DNA of 64,000 nucleotides from Apiosordaria backusii (Eukaryota; Ascomycota; Sordariomycetes; Sordariales; Lasiosphaeriaceae): assembly GCA_030549205.1 (NCBI GenBank), contig JAUKTV010000018.1:124001-188000 (forward strand), in the 5' to 3' direction. The notes below the pieces were generated by a model. That model made no database searches. It worked only from the letters and a program-made list of their open reading frames with translations, and was not told the DNA's origin. Below, piece by piece: positions 22,073-33,420 of the stretch. A program made the position numbers and the translations under genes. The first letter of the stretch is position 1. Every line of letters starts with the position of its first letter.

Positions 22073-22960
22073 TTACGCCCGCCCAACGCTCATCAACAGG
22101 TTCGTCCCCTTGCCACCGCTTGGCAAATAGGCCACATTGGGGTTGGCAGCCAGTGTCTGCGCAATTTCTCTGCTGGCCTCAATCTTACGCACTTGAATAA
22201 GACCATCGCCAGCCTTGGCAATCGCCTTGCTGATAGCCTCAGCACTCTCGGCTTCACCCTCTGCCCGAATAACGTTGGCCTGGCGCTCCTGCTCGGCCCG
22301 CTCGACGATGAAGCGCGCCCTCTCGGCATCCTGCTGCGCAATCTGCTTCTGCTCAACAGCCTTGGTGAATTCCTTGCCGAAGGTCATGTGGGTGATGGAC
22401 ACATCCTCGAGGGCAATGTTGAACTCGCGGGCACGCTTCATCAGGTCGGTCCGGATCCGGTTGGAGACAGCCTCACGCTGAGTAATGAGCTCTGCGGCAT
22501 CGAACTGAGCAACAATCGACTTGAGGACTTCGTTACCGATGGAGGGGAGCACACGCTCGTCGTAATCTTGGCCGAGTTGCTATAAGACAGGGAATCAGCA
22601 ACTAGTCTAGTGATTTGAAACAAATAAAAACCATACCTGATAGATCTTGGGAAGGGCCTGAACTTCGGGCCTGTGGAGTACTCTGAGCGTCAAGCTGACC
22701 ATCTGCAAATCCTTGGAGCCGGTGGTGGTGCCAATAATGCGAGGCTTGGTCCGCACATCGAAGATGATGGCCTTTTGCAGCCACGGGACGAGGAAATGTG
22801 TGCCTTCGCTAACAACCTGCTCCTTTACACCGGACCATCTGTCGAAAATGACTGCTCTGGAACCACCCTTGACATCGTAGAGAGCCGACTGGAAAAGGCT
22901 GATGCCGAGAACTGCGGGGACTGCGGCCGCATAGACGAGATTGAGACCTCTGGCCGCCAT
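22073..22960 (-). CDS. phb1: Prohibitin-1
   Basis: Prohibitin-1 forms, with prohibitin-2, the ring complex of the mitochondrial inner membrane that stabilises new respiratory subunits and restrains the m-AAA protease. Exon 1 (22960-22637) and exon 2 (22579-22073) flank a 57-nt intron (GTATGG...TAG) and encode 276 residues, the usual length. The N terminus MAARGLNLVYAAAVPAVLG supplies the membrane anchor. The SPFH core follows (GGSRAVIFDRWSGV, EGTHFLVPWLQ, LTLRVLHRPE), then QLGQDYDERVLPSIGNEVLK across the splice and a C-terminal coiled coil (AEQERQANVIRAEGEAESAE). The start was chosen as the first ATG that yields the conserved N terminus; the frame open upstream is leader. It is divergent from qcr8, 428 bp away. 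Confidence 0.95.
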
Positions 22961-23388
22961 TGTGTAGAACGAGGCGCTGTTGACCTCGACTGAATCGGTT
23001 GGGTATGTGTGGATGCCGCTGGATCTAAGCTGAGCCGAGTTTGGGCTGTGGTCTGCACCTCTTTTGCGATGGTGATGGCGATGGGAATGGATGGAGCTTC
23101 TTTCGAAAGTGGGGACTTGAAGCTCTGCACGCCTTCGCGGCTCAACCAATGCCTGCCCATTTTCCAAAAGTTCATCGAAGGTGGCCCGGGCGCATCCGGG
23201 GGGTCGGCAACGGGCGAGCTTTTTTCAGGTTACGTACCTACCAACTGGGCGCTAAGCCGCTTCGGGGATTTGCTTCTCGGCTTCTGTTCAACTTCAAGCT
23301 GCCGCGAGCTATTCCGACCTTCGCTTGTGTCGACTACGATTCGATTGACTCCCGCCCACACGCCCGTCTCGACACCCCTCAATTCAAA
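22961..23388. promoter_or_regulatory. Bidirectional promoter between phb1 and qcr8
   Basis: 428 bp separate the two divergent ATGs. A CCAAT box lies at 23146-23150. The CCAAT-binding Hap complex controls many respiratory genes in fungi, which fits both targets; use of this box is inferred. Confidence 0.5.
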
Positions 23389-24081
23389 ATGCAGCCTACT
23401 CAGGTCCGTCTCGGTGGTGGCAGCAATGCCCCCATCGGCCGCCACAACAAGTGAGTGTGCCCAAAGCGATGCAATTGAGGCTTGGTGCGCCTTTTCCAAA
23501 GAGCCATCACTCCTCCCAGTTTACGCTCGATGCGCCCACCACGTTCTCTAGAATTGCATGCTGACATATATCCACAGCTTCCTCGGTAACTGGGGTAACT
23601 TTGGTGAGTGAGCCCGCGACGACACGATTCCCGAGGAAACTTTGAATGTCTCGAATTGGGGGGCGCTCGGGATGCCGGAAACTGTTGATATGGAATTGGA
23701 ATGGCCGGCCACGAACGAAATACGGCTCCGGAGGGGAATTTTATGAGGAGAACGCCTAGGAATATGGTCTGACTTGGGATTTTCAACAGGTGGCATGAAG
23801 CAGAAGGGCATTATCACCTACGGTATTGCCCCTAACCGCCAGAAGCCCCTCGCCGGTGCTTTCCACGACGCCATTTTCAACACCTGGAGACGGTTCAGCA
23901 CACAGGTCATCTACTGGGCCCCTCCTATGGTTGCCGGATACTACGTCATGAACTGGGCTATCGAGCGGTATGGCTCCCGTGGACAGGTTCAGCTCGACCC
24001 GAAGATGGCTAACGAGTATACAGGAATGAGTACCTCAACTCGAAGGCCGGCCGTGCCGAGTTCGCCAGCGGGGAGGAGTAA
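23389..24081 (+). CDS. qcr8: Cytochrome bc1 complex subunit 8 (ubiquinol-cytochrome c reductase)
   Basis: Qcr8 is a small single-pass subunit of respiratory complex III in the mitochondrial inner membrane, packed against cytochrome b. Four exons (23389-23450, 23578-23603, 23790-23967, 24024-24081) add up to 107 codons plus stop. Exon 2 is only 26 nt. The joined product contains FLGNWGNFGGMKQKGIITYG and the membrane segment VIYWAPPMVAGYYVMNWA, then ends KAGRAEFASGEE, all typical of the family. The introns use GTGAGT, GTGAGT and GTATGG donors. No cleavable presequence is apparent, as expected for Qcr8. It is divergently paired with prohibitin-1. Confidence 0.93.
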
Positions 24082-25421
24082 GCTGGATCATATGGGATGA
24101 AATGGGACATGGGGGGCGTGTGATAAAATAGATGAACCTGTATATCAACTAACCCGGCGGTGTTGAATTGGAGTCGAGGATAGAACTCACTTTTGGTCTT
24201 GACATGTCATTCCTTTGCGCTTTATACCGAACAGTTTATTGCGTTGACAGTTTTCCTATGGTTCTGAATGATGTTGAGCTGCCGAGTCTTTTCAACTACC
24301 AAGCTTTTCTACAGCCGAGACATAGTTACGATTAACAACTGTGTAGAAATTCAACCAGTCAGTAAAGAGTGAGAGCCTACAAGAACTGAACACAACCATT
24401 CACCAGAGGAACACGTCAATATATTATTCCCAACAAACCAGACCCCAAGCCAGCAACACCTTGAAATGCTGAGAAACAACAGTGCCCTCATAGGTTCTTG
24501 GTAAGAAGCCGTTTCACTCGAGTTCCACTTCGGTTGCGAACCAGTGGGGATGGCGAGCCTGTCCTCAACCCGTCGACGTCTACCAAGACCCTTGTTTGAG
24601 CCAAAAGCATACATCTTGATGCATCATGGCCATCTGACGCTACTGCTGTCTTACTTTGAATATCCAGTTTGGTACCAGCTTAATTCTTTTTGGGGAAATC
24701 ACCACAGCTTCCCCGCCAAGATTTCGATGATGCATGGCTAGACGGGCTGGCCCTGGCACCTAGTGGCACGTGAAGACTTCTGCAACTGCGACAGGGGGCA
24801 TTTGTTGAGTTGGGTAGCGCCATGTGCTAGATGCAGTAGTGCAGTAACAAATGACATTGCCGACTTCTGAGACCTCTTGTCCCGTTTGCCTATCAGAGCG
24901 ATGCGAAAAGACCACGGCATCTTTTCTCAAATCCGTCTTTTTCTGATTCCAGGTTCTAACGTTGCTTTGGAGAAAAAGAGGCTGCAAAGAATCTCGATCG
25001 GGCTCCAACACTTCTTGACAAGGTGCCGAGGCTGACGACGGCGGCCAACTGCACCATCCATTCTTTTTGACCTTCGATTCATAGCAGCCCCGGTCTTTGC
25101 CGTCCGTCAACCCTGACAACCCGCGCCCCAGCTCCCGTCGTTCAAGCATTTTCTCGGCATACCATCGCCCTTCCAAGCCCATCTCCTCTTTCACTAGAGA
25201 TCGGTCTTGAAGGCTCTAAGAACGACCGACCACAATCGCGAGGGCTTGTGCTGAGCGCATTGATTGGTACTTTTCGGCCGCGTCGCACCTAGAATTCAAC
25301 CTCCCTTCGGCTGGGCCATTTGGAGCCAACATCCCTTTTCCGAACCTCAATCGCAAAGCCTCCCCAGCTTGGCGCGGTTCGCATCTCTTTTCTTCATGGC
25401 CTTCTCCATGTTGGCGGCAAG
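24082..25421. other. Intergenic region and nem1 leader
   Basis: It holds the 3' flank of qcr8 and a probable long leader of nem1. Overlapping ORFs of 60-144 codons on either strand have no recognisable content. The frame in phase with nem1 begins at a TTG (25320), so the upstream 34 codons are treated as leader. Confidence 0.5.
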
Positions 25422-27064
25422 ATGAACTCCCTCAACATCATCTCGTCCCGAGTCTCTCCACCGCCAAGTCCAGGTCCGACGAGATCCAATTCCCTGAGCA
25501 CGATAAGCCTGGCCCTGAGCCCGGACGACGCCTCGAAACCACGAGACAACCAGACTGAGAACGCGCTGGCCGATCTCGGCGAGAAGCAGAGCTTGACGGC
25601 CGAACCCGAAGAATTTCCAGTAGAAAATCCAGGATCTCTCGAAGAGCGCGAAAACCAGTATGCGATCAACGAAACTACACCGCTTATAACCAAGCCCGAG
25701 ACCAAGGTGCTAAGCCCGAGAGGCTCACCATGGGTCCTCTATCCAAAGCGCATTGCAAATGCTTTTGTCAACTCGCTACGATGGATACTCCACACCCTCA
25801 CCGCGCCTGGCGTGTATCTTATCGCCTGTCTCTATAGCGAAAGCGGTGACTTTGCGCCTTTACAGCAACTGCGGAAGCTTTTTGGCATCTACGGCGGAGA
25901 TGCAAAAGCGCTCGCGATGGACTATCACGAGAATATCGAAAAGGGGAACAGCAGTAGGACAAGTAGGGGTGGAAGTAGATCAGGGCGAATACCGCGGTCG
26001 AGCAGTTCATCATCTTCAGGATTATCATCCGAGTCCGAGTCAGACCCAGACCGCAAAAGGCAGGGCGGCAGTCGGCGAGACAGTGTGAGCGGAAAGCATC
26101 ATCTGCGCTCGCAATCGTTACAAGACACGGAAGAGATCGCCCCGGCCCGGCGGTCTATCCGGATCAAGCTCCATGCCGACGAATCCCTCCGGCAGCGCAA
26201 GCACCGCAAAGGGCAATCCGCCAGCAGCGTCCCGCGCGCTGGCTCGACACCTGGTGGCGGTGATGGGTCGGGCGATATCTCGGCGCACCTCAAATCCCCT
26301 ACCTCCCCTGTCGCCGCCCTCACCAAATACCCGAAAACCCCCGGCCCTCCCCGTCCTCTTATCCCGCGCCGGCAACCATCCTATATCAACACGGGCGACG
26401 TCATCCCAGGCGGCTCCGAACACCAAAAGACCCTCATCCTCGACCTCGACGAAACCCTGATCCACTCCATGTCCAAAGGCGGGCGTATGAGCAGCGGGCA
26501 CATGGTCGAGGTCCGCCTTAACACCACCTACGTCGGAGTTGGCGGTCAGAACTCGATTGGCCCTCAACACCCAATCCTGTATTATGTCCACAAGCGCCCT
26601 CACTGCGACGAGTTTCTGCGGAGGGTGAGCAAGTGGTATAACCTGGTTGTGTTCACCGCCTCGGTGCAGGAGTACGCGGACCCGGTGATTGACTGGTTGG
26701 AGGCGGACAGGAAGTACTTCAGCGCGAGGTACTACAGGCAGCATTGCACGTTTAGGCACGGGGCGTTTATCAAGGATTTGAGCAGTGTCGAGCCGGATCT
26801 GAGCAGGGTGATAATTTTGGATAATAGCCCGTTGAGTTATATGTTTCATCAGGGTGTGTACACTCGTCCCTGGTATCTGTTGTGGAAAAATGCTAACATG
26901 ATGGGGGCACAGACAACGCAATCCCGATACAAGGCTGGATCAGCGACCCGACGGATGCCGACTTGATGTATTTGATACCATTTTTGGAGGGGATGCAGTA
27001 CGTGAGCGACGTGAGGGCGTTGCTGGCGCTGAGAGGCGGGGAGGATGGGCAGCATATGGCTTGA
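25422..27064 (+). CDS. nem1: Nem1, catalytic subunit of the Nem1-Spo7 lipin phosphatase
   Basis: Nem1 (Dullard/CTDNEP1 family) is an ER/nuclear-envelope phosphatase that, with Spo7, dephosphorylates the lipin Pah1 and so controls triacylglycerol synthesis and nuclear membrane growth. Exon 1 (25422-26853) and exon 2 (26913-27064) are joined over a 59-nt intron (GTGTGT...GCTAACATG...CAG) and give 527 residues. The hydrophobic stretch near residues 110-130 (SLRWILHTLTAPGVYLIACL) is the likely membrane anchor. A Ser/Arg-rich linker follows, then the FCP1/SCP-type HAD domain: LILDLDETLIHS with catalytic Asp341 and Asp343, VFTASVQEYADPVIDWL, RHGAFIKDLSS and VIILDNSPLSYMFHQ. The splice restores DNAIPIQGWISDPTDADL and a conserved C-terminal DVRALLALRGGEDGQ. 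Confidence 0.93.
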
Positions 27065-28594
27065 TATTCATTGGACTTTGGGCGATAAGGGGTGGGGGGT
27101 TGGGGGGACTAAGGTTGGGAGCCTTGTTTTGATAATTTATGTTGGTCTTTTCTTTTTCACGTTGTATGTTTTTGGTGGTGTCTCCCCCTTGTTATAAGAT
27201 TAAAGAAGTGAAAGAAGTAATGTTTTGCATGATGGAAGAGGAAGAAAGGCAGCACTCAACGAATCTGGCTTGGGTGAAGAAGGGGTTGGTGGTTATACCG
27301 GGGATGATAGGGAAGGGGAGAGAGGGCAAAATGGCAGGCATCATGGCATACATTGCATTACATACTACATTTGACTCTTGTTTATACATGGCAGAGCTGT
27401 CGTTGCTAGATATGGTGATAGTAGAGTTAGTATGGTTTATTAAGGTATTCTTCATTTATGGTCTGTCACCATCGGGTAGCCAGGATAGTAGGGTTTACTT
27501 GGCAAAGGGCATTGTTTACATCAATCGAGGGGTAGCGAACCAGAAGGACATTAGAATAGTGATATCCTACAGTACTGTATGATAGCAAGCCTAGATCGCC
27601 CGCAGGGTCCTCGCAACACGAGCTATCTGGATCTGGATGGCGTTCTCAGGGGTAAGCAGGTATGGATGTACCTCACCAACAGACATTTGTTCGAAGCTGT
27701 CAAGTCATCCAGCTTGGCAATGGCAAGTACATATAATGTACGGTAGGCACCCATGTTTCGGAATTCAGGAACGGAAGCAGATCGAACTTGCGTTGTTTTC
27801 TTCGGCATTGAATCAAAGAGGGAAGATCCGAGAGGGGAGCTGCATACGTCACACAGAGGCTGGCGTGCTTAACATGCCCTGTCTCCAACCGCAATTCCGG
27901 CCTTGGTTCAGGACAAGACATTTGTTCAGTCTCCAGCAGCTGAATCTTGATTATTATCAGCACAAGTGGACACCGAGACAAATGCAACTTGTGGAGGAGG
28001 AATTCGGTGGTTGAAGCTATAGAATTGCCATGGATATCCGAATCAAGCATCCAAAAGCGGAGAAAGCTGTTGGAGGCGGCGCAATTGGAGGTTGCGGAGA
28101 GTGGGGCAGTCGCCAAGGGTCGCATCGGAATTGTCAAGATGGAACGACAGGCCAAAGGGTGGTGACGTCATAGTACAGCAGCATCAAAGGCCTGCTCTTC
28201 CTTTTCTGCTGACTTTTGAGGACTCTCAAGGCGGGGAGCTACGATGCGATGATGTATGAGGTAGCAAAAAGGGGTACGCCCTACAGCTGGTGCCCTTGCC
28301 AGCCAGTGGAGGGGTCCGTCCGTTTCCAATTAACCTGGCCCGGGATGGATGGTCACTTGCAGGTTGGGAAATCGTGACGCACAAAGGCGATCCAGGTTCC
28401 TGCCCACTCTTCAGAGTTCGTGTTATAATAAACCGCCTGCCCGTCGTCTTCTAACCTGCCTTTGCTTTCTTTCCTCATCATCACAAACCGTCCAATCCAC
28501 GTCCAACAACGAATAATCCATCAACAATAACAAACAAAGCTCTCTTCATCACACTACAACCACTTAACAAAACTTCATACCAATAACCGCCATC
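27065..28594. other. Intergenic region between nem1 and the small membrane protein gene
   Basis: It contains the nem1 3' flank and the promoter of the next gene, with an A/C-rich leader just before 28595. ORFs of up to 151 codons overlap on opposite strands (27139-27582 and 27623-28165) and have no recognisable domain; they are left out as chance frames. Confidence 0.5.
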
Positions 28595-29317
28595 ATGTCT
28601 CTTCAGTGTAAGTGACGCAATTTCCCCGCATCGTTTGTTTGCCAGCATTCCCGTGATCAATGGAATCCCTCCTCGTCAAGTCGACTCGACCGAGTCTCAT
28701 CCAGAAGCTGGAGATGGAAAATTTTCGAGCAGTTGTCCGCCTGGCGATGAGGGTTTCCAATGATCACATTAAGGAATCAGGAGAACAAACAAACAAAACA
28801 AGCTTCAAACTGATGCTAACATTCCCACCTCACAGACCTCCCCGCTGTTAAGCCTTCGGCCATCGCCCTCGGCACCATCTTCAACCACACCTTCGAGCTC
28901 GGCGTCCTCACGCCCATCTTTGGCAAGACCTGGAACAAGGCCAAGACCGCCAACTCCAAGGAGGAATTCCTCAAGTCCCGGGAAGCTTCCTCTGCCGCCG
29001 CCGCCTGGAGCGTTGCCCTCGTCGGCTCTGCCCTCCAATCCTACGGTGTCGGTGCCCTCATCAACGCTACTGGCACCCTCTCCTACAAGGGCGCCGCCTA
29101 TCTCGGCGGTCTCATCTTCGTTGCCACCAGCGCCCCCGGCTTCATCTCGCAGCTGGTCCTTGAGCACCGTGCGTTTGACCAGGTGGGCCTGAACATTCTG
29201 GCCAAGCTCTTCGAGACCGTCGGTCTCTCGGTCTTCCTTACTTGGTGGGGCACCCGGACCGTTCCCTTTGGCTCTGGTGGCACCCCATTGAGCCGCAACT
29301 CTTTCCGGGCGGACTAA
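28595..29317 (+). CDS. Small multi-pass membrane protein, probably DUF1761 family
   Basis: A 13-nt first exon (28595-28607, MSLQ plus one base), a 228-nt intron (GTAAGT donor, TGCTAAC branch site, CAG acceptor) and exon 2 (28836-29317) encode 164 residues. Three or four hydrophobic segments can be seen: AIALGTIFNHTFELGVL, AAAAWSVALVGSALQSYGVG, AAYLGGLIFVATSAPGFI and GLSVFLTWWG. The segment TPIFGKTWNKA after the first helix recalls the conserved loop of DUF1761 proteins, a family of unknown function found in fungi and bacteria. Codon use is strongly biased to C/G-ending codons, which suggests good expression. The family assignment is from memory and uncertain; the gene model is solid because the exon join is in frame and gives one continuous protein. 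Confidence 0.75.
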
Positions 29318-30456
29318 ATTGGGGTTATTATGGAGAGGAACTTTAGATGATTAATGACGCCTGTGAGGCCCGGGATATAGTGATCTTGGGAGGAATTCAA
29401 GGAAGGAAATTGGGGCGCTCATGATGCTTTCCTTTTGTCTTGTACTTTTATGATATTAGCATCCATGGAATGGGATTTGAGTTTTACTCACTCTTGTGTT
29501 CATGTTGCCGCCGATATGTTTTTGACATGTGTTCTTCATTTCTTTTCATTTTCTTGTGATGGATATGTCAGGTATCAAAACGCCCCATGTTAAATATCAG
29601 CCTTGAACCTCTGAAAATTAGAATGGTCTCCATCAGAAAATTGAAGGGCTAGATTGCGTCTTCTTCAGGTTTGTAAATGTACAACATCGGCGTGCCCGAG
29701 TCAAGTCTCACGGTAGCAATTAGTCCAGGCTACTTTGCTATCTCGAGATGGTGGACTTGTGATGCTTGCATTTGAGGCCGAGGCTAGATCTTGACTCTGA
29801 TAAGATCCAGCCTCGACTTCAGATACAGGCAATACAAGGCAGCATTCCAACTCCTCTAGCAACTATTAACAAGGCTTACACGTCCCTGAGTCGCCGGACG
29901 ACAAGGACAACGCGATAGTAAGGACTAAGACGGTCCACCACCCATCTTTCTTGCGCTTTGCATGTTTCAGCCAACAAACGGCCTGCCCACCGCCACGCCA
30001 AGTTCTTCTCTTCGGGGCTGTCGATGAAAAGACGGGCGTCTTGCGCCATCACACGACCGTCAAGATTTGGCTTCGGTTCGGGATCAATGAGACACCCTAG
30101 GCCCCGCTAGCGGGCAATGGCCTGAGCTCGGGGAATTTGATATTGCTCCTGGTACGAACATCGCACAGCTGATGCTTCTTGCCGGCAGTGCCTGAGGCAG
30201 TCGATTCATTGTCCTAAAAGGACCGTTTCTTGGACGTGGACCTGGCTCGCTATGGGAGGCTTACGGAACCCGAGGGCTGAGCCTGGGCCACAAGAAAAAA
30301 TACCTTGATTTTGAAAACGTCTTGGTGATTCTTGCAGAACATATTGCCAGGCCAGGTGGTTGATGGGGTGTAAGGTGGTAGAAGGTGATGATGGTGAATT
30401 GGTGATTGTGGGTAATCGTGTATCATCATATGGTGGATGCATTGTTGAAGATTAAA

Positions 30457-30478
30457 TATATATATATATATATATATA
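30457..30478. repeat. (TA)11 microsatellite
   Basis: Eleven uninterrupted TA units lie in the convergent intergenic region. Their length is likely to vary between strains. Confidence 0.95.
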
Positions 30479-31054
30479 ACTAGGAAAGGAAATGTTGATG
30501 GTGAGTGATGAAGGTGTGTCTGAGAATGGTGGAAAGAAAAGCATGGCAATGATGGAGAGGGTGCTGGCTTTTAACTTCAGAGGAAGTAGACAAGTCGGTT
30601 CCCTGATAATTGTTAGAGCCTGTTTTCGGTTGTGTATACTTGCGTTTGATCAGAGGATAGTGACGGCAACTTCAACGGTATTTCAAAAGTAGGTCTTCTG
30701 CCTGTGTTGTTTGGACAACAAACAACCGCTCGCAGGAAACTTGCATTTTCGAACTGTTGGATAAGGCAACTTCCCGCCACATGGCTCCATGGTGCCAAAT
30801 CTTGAACGCTCTGTCAGCACACTATACATTGGGAGACGAAGTTGGCCTTTCGGAGTTCATTGACATGTCTGTCCCTATTGAGTGAATTCACTGCCACCAC
30901 AAGACAGAGATAAGACCAGCTACAAAATATACCACAAAGAAACCTTTCATTGATTCCCATCAAAACAAATCGCTGTTCCATCCACCCCAGACCATCAAAC
31001 CGTTTACCCATTTGCCTGCAGTCCTGCCTTCATCCCTACGTAATCCAACACATG

Positions 31055-31073
31055 AAAAAAAAAAAAAAAAAAA
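31055..31073. repeat. A19 homopolymer
   Basis: Nineteen consecutive A residues lie about 65 bases downstream of the ubr7 stop codon. On the minus-strand transcript this would be a U19 tract. Confidence 0.9.
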
Positions 31074-31137
31074 CATCCACTAGCTTAACCAATGAATTGG
31101 GCATCTTCGTAACGCGGATTGACACCAAATAAAGTGT

Positions 31138-32971
31138 TCAGTATCCACTCTCCTCTCTCCGGTTGTCACCACTTTCTTTCCCCTGAGCGGAGGTATCCGC
31201 AGTGGTGACCTCCTCGTCACCCCTTAGCTTGGCAAAGTACCCCTTGATATCCTCCGCGCTGATGGCTTGGCCGCTCTCGGCAAAATGCTGAAAGAATGGC
31301 TTCAACTTATCCTTCAGATGGTTGTACGCCATCACACCCTCGATTGCTCTCACTCTGTCAACGTTCTTCAAGGCAGATTCTCCCCGTTCATAGAGGGAGT
31401 TGCTGCCCAACGTTGACCCATTCTCCGAGCCCTCGGGTGACACAGGTGGCTCGTACGTTTCTTCTTCTTCGAGGACTTGAGGGTGAGGGATAAGCAGGGG
31501 GAAGCAAGAGGAACAGCGGCAGAGCTTCTCTCGGAAGTCAGCTTTGCAGAACAGTGAGAATTTGTCCATGGTGGGCACTGGGGGTAAGGAGAGAAATTTG
31601 CACGGCGGGGGGGCAGAAGGAGTAGCGGAGCGCTCTCTAGGACTCTCTTTAGATTCGTCTTCGTTCTTCACCCGCTTGGATGTCTGAGAGCTTGCATCAT
31701 CGTCATCGTCGTCTGAGGCTTTGCGCTTCTTCGGGACTTCAAGATTGGTAGAGGCTGGTGTGGTGCTGGCAGCACGCTCCTCGGTTGGGCCAGGAGCAGC
31801 CCCCTCCTCGACCTTCTCGACCTTCAACGTAGGCTCTTCTGTTTTGGGGGTGATAGAATCCTGGTTGGTAGGGGCATCTGGAAGAATGTCTTCAGCAAAA
31901 CCATCTGGTTTGAAGTAGACTGCCGGCAAGAATCCATCAGTGCCGGCGTATCGCTTAATCCAGGGGTAAGCCTCCACACATTTGTAGCACAAGAAAGCCT
32001 CAAAATCGTCTTCCTCGGGAAATCCAGGGGGGAGCGGGGGGTCCTCATCATCCTCCTCCTCTTCTTCCTCGATGCCGTTCTGAGTTGGGAGCGCTTCGGC
32101 ATCTTCTGAGATTGTTGGAAGTGCAGCACTGGCAGCATCGCCCCTTTTCTCCTCTGTCTTCGGTTTCTTCTTCTTGGCCATGTTCTCGAACCACTTTGGA
32201 CCCATTCCAACCACGCAGCCTGGGTGCCACCAGTCCTCGCCACAGCCTCCCGTCTCGTGTGTGCCCAGACCCAAGCACTGGAACATGGTTCCCTTCTGCT
32301 CAAAGGGATCGTAATCACATTCGCAGCCGCAGAAGCGATTGCGAAAGTTTTGGTTGTATTTGTTGTTCACATCGGGCTCTTGAGAGTGAACACCTCCCTT
32401 CGAGTTAGTCTCGGCGTCCAGGCGAAGATTGCAAGGGCTTGTCGAGGGAAGTCTCGTGGTACCACAGTCGCAGGTAAAGTTGCGCTTGTTAAAAATCTCG
32501 ACGAGGGTATGCTCGCCGTGGCATTGCACCGAGCACGCGTAGCAGACACCAGCTGCATTGTAGGGATCGGAGGAGTTCGTGGGTGGAGGATTACAGGTGA
32601 GACAAGCAAAGACTGCCTGTCGGAGAGGGCCAAGGGCGTTGGTACAGTTCTCGATGCTCTGGAGAACAATACATTGTTAGCTCAGCGGCATTGGGTTTCT
32701 GGCGGGTTCAGAAAGTCTTACATAGGGAAGAGCTTCGCGCGCATCGGCCTCCAGTTGCATCTGGTCTCGCAAAAAGCTAGAGAGCCATGTTAGCAGCAAT
32801 TGCCATCTATGTAATTGATATCGTCACATACTCGGCGGCGGTTTGCGAATCGCTCGACTTGTGCGAACTAATACTGTCGCTGCGAGGCTTGTTGCGCGCG
32901 ACTGGAACATCCCCTCCATCCTCAGGTGCGTCGACCACAGAGGCAGGCTTGGGTGCTGAGGGAGGATCCAT
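31138..32971 (-). CDS. UBR7/Mlo2-type protein with UBR box and PHD-like finger
   Basis: Three exons (32971-32832, 32776-32722, 32658-31138), separated by introns of 55 and 63 nt, encode 571 residues. The first splice joins SQTAAD to FLRDQMQLEADAREALPY; the second leads into SIENCTNALG. The UBR-type zinc domain spans about residues 68-130 (CLTCNPP, AGVCYACSVQCHGEHTLVEI, RNFTCDCGT). It is followed by a PHD-like finger (FCGCECDYDP, MFQCLGLGTHETGGCGEDWWHPGC) completed by FLCYKC after an acidic linker. This is the layout of human UBR7 and fission yeast Mlo2, which act as E3 ligases or histone-tail readers. The C-terminal half contains KKRKASDDDD-type nuclear-localisation-like sequence and a conserved RVRAIEGVMAYNHLKDKL segment. 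The gene is divergent from mcm2. Confidence 0.9.
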
Positions 32972-33420
32972 GCTGAACAATGGATAGGACGAAACCAACT
33001 TGCGACTTTAAATGAACACCAAGTCCGACGAAAAACAACAGCAAGGAGGTAGATAGGTGAGATCAACTCGAAGGTGGTTCTTCGGGGTGTTGTGTCGCAG
33101 TGTAAGCTTATCTTATCGGTTAAAGTGGCCCACTTTCAAGGCAAGCAATGCAGGGATCAGTCAGCGCTGAGAGCACTGGCCAGGCGAGGGAGAGGAAGTG
33201 CCAAGACCACTTTACGCGACCGCGACGCGAAATCAAGGGGAAACGATCTGCGACGCGATGCCCCTGTCCCATTTTGCATCCCCTCCACAGTTGCCCAACC
33301 GACCGCTGTTGCCCACATCGTCTTTCTTTCAGGACAGGCACATTCACAACACCACGTCCCTCGCTTTTGTCTGAACGGTAACGATACCCCTCTTTACTAC
33401 AACCACATACAATCACAAAC
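32972..33420. promoter_or_regulatory. Bidirectional promoter between ubr7 and mcm2
   Basis: 449 bp separate the two start codons. The mcm2-proximal half holds three ACGCGA boxes, listed separately, and ends in a pyrimidine- and CA-rich leader. Confidence 0.5.
33214..33257 (+). promoter_or_regulatory. Three ACGCGA (MCB-like) boxes upstream of mcm2
   Basis: ACGCG cores start at 33214, 33225 and 33253, each followed by A; the last two share CGACGCGA. They are 207, 196 and 168 bases upstream of the mcm2 ATG and all lie within 45 bp in the same orientation. MBF-type factors bind ACGCGN and drive MCM genes at G1/S in yeasts; the same role here is inferred. Confidence 0.55.

Larger units (their letters stand above)
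29318..31137. other. Convergent intergenic region with microsatellite and poly-A tract
   Basis: It lies between the 3' ends of the small membrane protein gene and the ubr7 gene. I found no gene. The (TA)11 tract and the A19 run are listed separately. Confidence 0.55.

Noticed and set aside
24760..25194. 144-codon minus-strand ORF upstream of nem1
   Set aside because: It is antisense to the probable nem1 leader, and no family or splice partner is visible.
27139..27582. 147-codon plus-strand ORF just after nem1
   Set aside because: Low-complexity, Met/Val/Ile-rich, in T-rich 3'-flanking sequence, with an open frame also on the other strand.
28640..28851. Coding frame inside the intron of the small membrane protein gene
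   Set aside because: It lies within a 228-nt intron with good GTAAGT, TGCTAAC and CAG signals, and the exons join in frame without it.
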